From: Mobilitalea sp. | Lineage (GTDB): Bacteria > Bacillota_A > Clostridia > Lachnospirales > Lachnospiraceae | Direction: 5' to 3' | DNA length: 25,998 nt | Assembly: GCA_029974875.1 (NCBI GenBank) | Contig: JARKQP010000537.1 | Location: 1 to 25,998 of the forward strand | Part shown: positions 24,263-25,998 of the stretch, in pieces | Numbering within the stretch: position 1 is the first letter of the stretch | Layout: every line of letters starts with the position of its first letter | Program-made: the position numbers and the translations under genes | The notes under the pieces: model-generated | What the model was told of the DNA's origin: nothing | What the model saw: only the letters and a program-made list of their open reading frames with translations | The model's database searches: none

Positions 24263-24754
24263 ATGCAGTGTATTGTTGCAGTAGATAAAAACTGGGCGAT
24301 TGGCTACCAGAATAAGCTCCTGGTAAGCATTCCCGCCGACATGCGTTTCTTCCGTGATGAGACAACGGGGAAGGTGGTTATCATGGGAAGGAAGACCCTG
24401 GAGACCTTTCCTGGAGGACAGCCCCTAAAGAACAGGGTAAACATTGTGGTAACAAGGGATCCGGAATTTAAGGTAAAGGATGCTATTGTGGTACATAGTG
24501 TCCCGGAGGCACTGGAGGTTACAAAGAAGTACAGGACGGAGGATATCTATGTCATCGGGGGTGACAGTATTTACCGGCAGTTCCTGCCATACTGTAATAC
24601 GGCACACATCACGAAGATTGACTATGCCTACCAGGCAGATACCTATTTTCCGAACCTGGACCAGATGGAGGATTGGGTGCTGGCAGAAGAGAGTGATGAG
24701 CACACTTACTATGACTTAGCCTATACCTTCTGCAGGTATGAAAGAAAAAGATAA
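24263..24754 (+). CDS. folA: Dihydrofolate reductase
   Basis: 163 residues from ATG 24263; an upstream ATG at 24251 lies within the GATGGGAG ribosome site and would add an unneeded MGDS. It reduces the dihydrofolate that ThyA produces. Signatures in order: CIVAVDKNWAIGYQNKLL, the catalytic acid Asp26 in IPADMRFFRDET, VVIMGRKTLETFPGG (NADPH site), NRVNIVVTRDPEF, DIYVIGGDSIYRQFLPYC and HITKIDYAYQADTYFP. Length and motif order are normal. It follows thyA with a small gap that shows a 7-bp inverted repeat TTATGTT/AACATAA but no clear terminator, so co-transcription is possible. Confidence 0.96.
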   Translation: MQCIVAVDKNWAIGYQNKLLVSIPADMRFFRDETTGKVVIMGRKTLETFPGGQPLKNRVNIVVTRDPEFKVKDAIVVHSVPEALEVTKKYRTEDIYVIGGDSIYRQFLPYCNTAHITKIDYAYQADTYFPNLDQMEDWVLAEESDEHTYYDLAYTFCRYERKR

Positions 24755-24805
24755 AAAGTACTTGAAAAAAATGCCTTGAGAGACTACTATTAAGGAGATA
24801 TAAAC

Positions 24806-24850
24806 TTGATAGAGAAAAGGAGCTACGTGGCAGTTAGGGCTGCTTTATAG
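24806..24850 (+). CDS. Possible leader peptide upstream of the aminotransferase
   Basis: A TTG at 24806, preceded by AAGGAG with 8-base spacing, opens a 14-codon frame (MIEKRSYVAVRAAL) that stops at 24848-24850. It contains Ile, two Val and one Leu codons, and lies about 50 bases before the branched-chain aminotransferase. It could be an attenuation leader, but no clear downstream terminator hairpin with T-run is visible. Chance occurrence is quite possible. Confidence 0.25.
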   Translation: MIEKRSYVAVRAAL

Positions 24851-24871
24851 ACAACTTGGGCTGTCTTATAG
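24837..24871 (+). repeat. Imperfect 21-base tandem repeat before the aminotransferase
   Basis: GGGCTGCTTTATAG (24837-24850) recurs as GGGCTGTCTTATAG (24858-24871), 12 of 14 matching, with a 21-base period. The first copy contains the stop of the possible leader peptide. Confidence 0.55.
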
Positions 24872-24901
24872 GTGATAGCTTCAAAAAGGAAGGATGATAA
24901 G

Positions 24902-25969
24902 ATGCTTGATATTAAAATTGAGATAACCAAAAATCCAAAGGTATTACCGGGAGCTGATAATCCTTTGAAATTCGGAACTATTTTCACGGACCATATGTTC
25001 CTTATGAACTATGAGACGGGAAAAGGATGGTATGATCCACGGGTAATACCCTATCAGCCGCTTAATCTGGAGCCTTCCGCTATGGTGTTCCATTATGGAC
25101 AGGAAATGTTCGAGGGATTAAAGGCGTATAAAACGGGGGATGGCAGAACCCTGCTGTTCCGTCCGGATAAAAATATAGAAAGAGCAAATAAGACAAACCG
25201 TAGGATCTGTATTCCTGAGATTCCGGAAGAGGATTTTCTACAGGCAATTAAAGCTGTAGTAAAGGCGGACGAGGCCTGGATCCCTACAAAGGAGGGAACC
25301 TCCCTTTACGTTAGGCCCTTTGTCATAGCCACAGATCCATTCTTAGGTGTCAGGCCCTCAGAACGGTACTTATTCATCATTATCCTGTCTCCCGTCGGGG
25401 CATACTATCCGGAGGGGTTAAATCCGGTTAAGATCTGGATTGAGGACGAATATGTAAGGGCAGTGAAGGGCGGTATCGGTGAGGCGAAGACCGGTGCAAA
25501 TTATGTTGCATCCTTAAAGTCCCAGGTAAAGGCCCATGATGAGGGCTATTCCCAGGTACTCTGGCTTGACGGTGTACACAGGAAATATATAGAGGAAGTT
25601 GGAGCCATGAATATCTTCTTCAAGATCAATGGCACGGTTATTACCCCCGAGTTAAATGGAAGCATCCTGCCTGGTGTTACCAGGGATTCAGTGCTGGTTC
25701 TCTGCAGGGAATGGGGGTTGCCGACGGAGGAAAGAAAGATATCCATCGATGAGGTATATGAGGCAGCACAGAATGGTACGCTGGAAGAGGTATGGGGCTC
25801 CGGTACGGCTGCAGTTATCTCCCCGGTAGGACAGCTGCGATGGGAAGATAATTTTATGCAGGTCCAGGATGGAGGCATTGGTCCCATCAGCCAAAGGCTG
25901 TACGATACAATTACAGGAATTCAGTTGGGGAGCGTAGAGGATACACACAACTGGACAGTTGAAGTTTAA
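24902..25969 (+). CDS. ilvE: Branched-chain amino acid aminotransferase
   Basis: 355 residues from ATG 24902 (AAGGAAGGATG upstream); an in-frame GTG at 24872 would add ten residues without support. It is a PLP class IV enzyme that interconverts Leu, Ile and Val with their keto acids using glutamate/2-oxoglutarate. Motifs: FGTIFTDHMFLMNYETGKGW, the start-of-fold VFHYGQEMFEGLKAY, ERANKTNRRICIP, YVRPFVIATDPFLGVRP, PLP lysine Lys196 in GIGEAKTGANYVASL, EEVGAMNIFFKINGTVITPEL, LPGVTRDSVL and GSGTAAVISPVG, where the last binds the PLP phosphate. Order and length fit the longer, eukaryote-like BCAT group (355-365 residues) common in Firmicutes. All key residues are present. Confidence 0.97.
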   Translation: MLDIKIEITKNPKVLPGADNPLKFGTIFTDHMFLMNYETGKGWYDPRVIPYQPLNLEPSAMVFHYGQEMFEGLKAYKTGDGRTLLFRPDKNIERANKTNRRICIPEIPEEDFLQAIKAVVKADEAWIPTKEGTSLYVRPFVIATDPFLGVRPSERYLFIIILSPVGAYYPEGLNPVKIWIEDEYVRAVKGGIGEAKTGANYVASLKSQVKAHDEGYSQVLWLDGVHRKYIEEVGAMNIFFKINGTVITPELNGSILPGVTRDSVLVLCREWGLPTEERKISIDEVYEAAQNGTLEEVWGSGTAAVISPVGQLRWEDNFMQVQDGGIGPISQRLYDTITGIQLGSVEDTHNWTVEV

Positions 25970-25982
25970 ATAAATCATTGGT

Positions 25983-25988
25983 AGGAGG
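25983..25988 (+). promoter_or_regulatory. Ribosome site of a gene starting beyond the window
   Basis: AGGAGG 14 bases after the aminotransferase stop with no start codon before the window ends, suggesting another gene in the same direction begins immediately downstream. Confidence 0.45.
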
Positions 25989-25998
25989 TAAGGAATAA

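Noticed and set aside
24755..24901. T-box riboswitch before the aminotransferase
   Set aside because: No T-box consensus, specifier loop or terminator was recognised in only 147 bases.
1..25998. CRISPR array, tRNA or rRNA genes
   Set aside because: No regularly spaced repeats and no cloverleaf or rRNA-like stretches were seen in the intergenic regions.

Overview
The window looks like chromosomal DNA of an anaerobic, low-to-mid GC Firmicute, most likely a gut-type Lachnospiraceae. Supporting signs are a K+-independent-type membrane pyrophosphatase, a class III (oxygen-sensitive) ribonucleotide reductase, CUT2-type sugar transport, AraC-controlled glycan genes, strong AGGAGG-type ribosome sites and short intergenic hairpin terminators. 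The genus cannot be fixed from the sequence alone.

Layout. (1) 1-6102, housekeeping block: the 3' end of hppA, an Xre regulator on the minus strand, a divergent small protein that resembles a receiver domain without its phosphoacceptor Asp, hflX, and nrdD carrying a C-terminal redoxin domain. Terminators lie after hppA, hflX and nrdD. No nrdG follows nrdD. (2) 6380-12386, a complete sugar ABC importer: double-domain ATPase, permease, lipoprotein binding protein, second permease. It converges on an AraC-type regulator. (3) 12523-12893, the broken start of a glycosidase of the GH78 type, divergent from that regulator. (4) About 12900-22450, a clearly AT-richer accessory segment: GH78 alpha-L-rhamnosidase, MFS transporter, truncated esterase, Cys-type sulfatase, truncated and frameshifted ABC ATPase, second Cys-type sulfatase, a collapsed insertion sequence and a second AraC regulator. 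(5) 22521-23001, the tail of another MFS gene and a small charged ORF with an in-frame stop; their base composition is closer to the chromosome. (6) 23309-25969, housekeeping again: a divergent thyA, folA, and a branched-chain aminotransferase with a possible leader peptide.

How the genes fit together. The accessory segment reads as a worn catabolic island for a sulfated, rhamnose-containing glycan. Oligosaccharide would enter through the MFS carrier (and once through a now-destroyed ABC importer), then be desulfated and trimmed in the cytoplasm, since neither sulfatase nor the rhamnosidase has a signal peptide. It is flanked by remnants of a glycosidase gene and an MFS gene, as if it replaced an older locus with the same two functions. 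Decay is frequent: two frameshifted genes, an esterase cut after 85 codons, an MFS tail, and an IS reduced to about 0.5 kb.

All family assignments come from reading motifs by eye; no database search was run.
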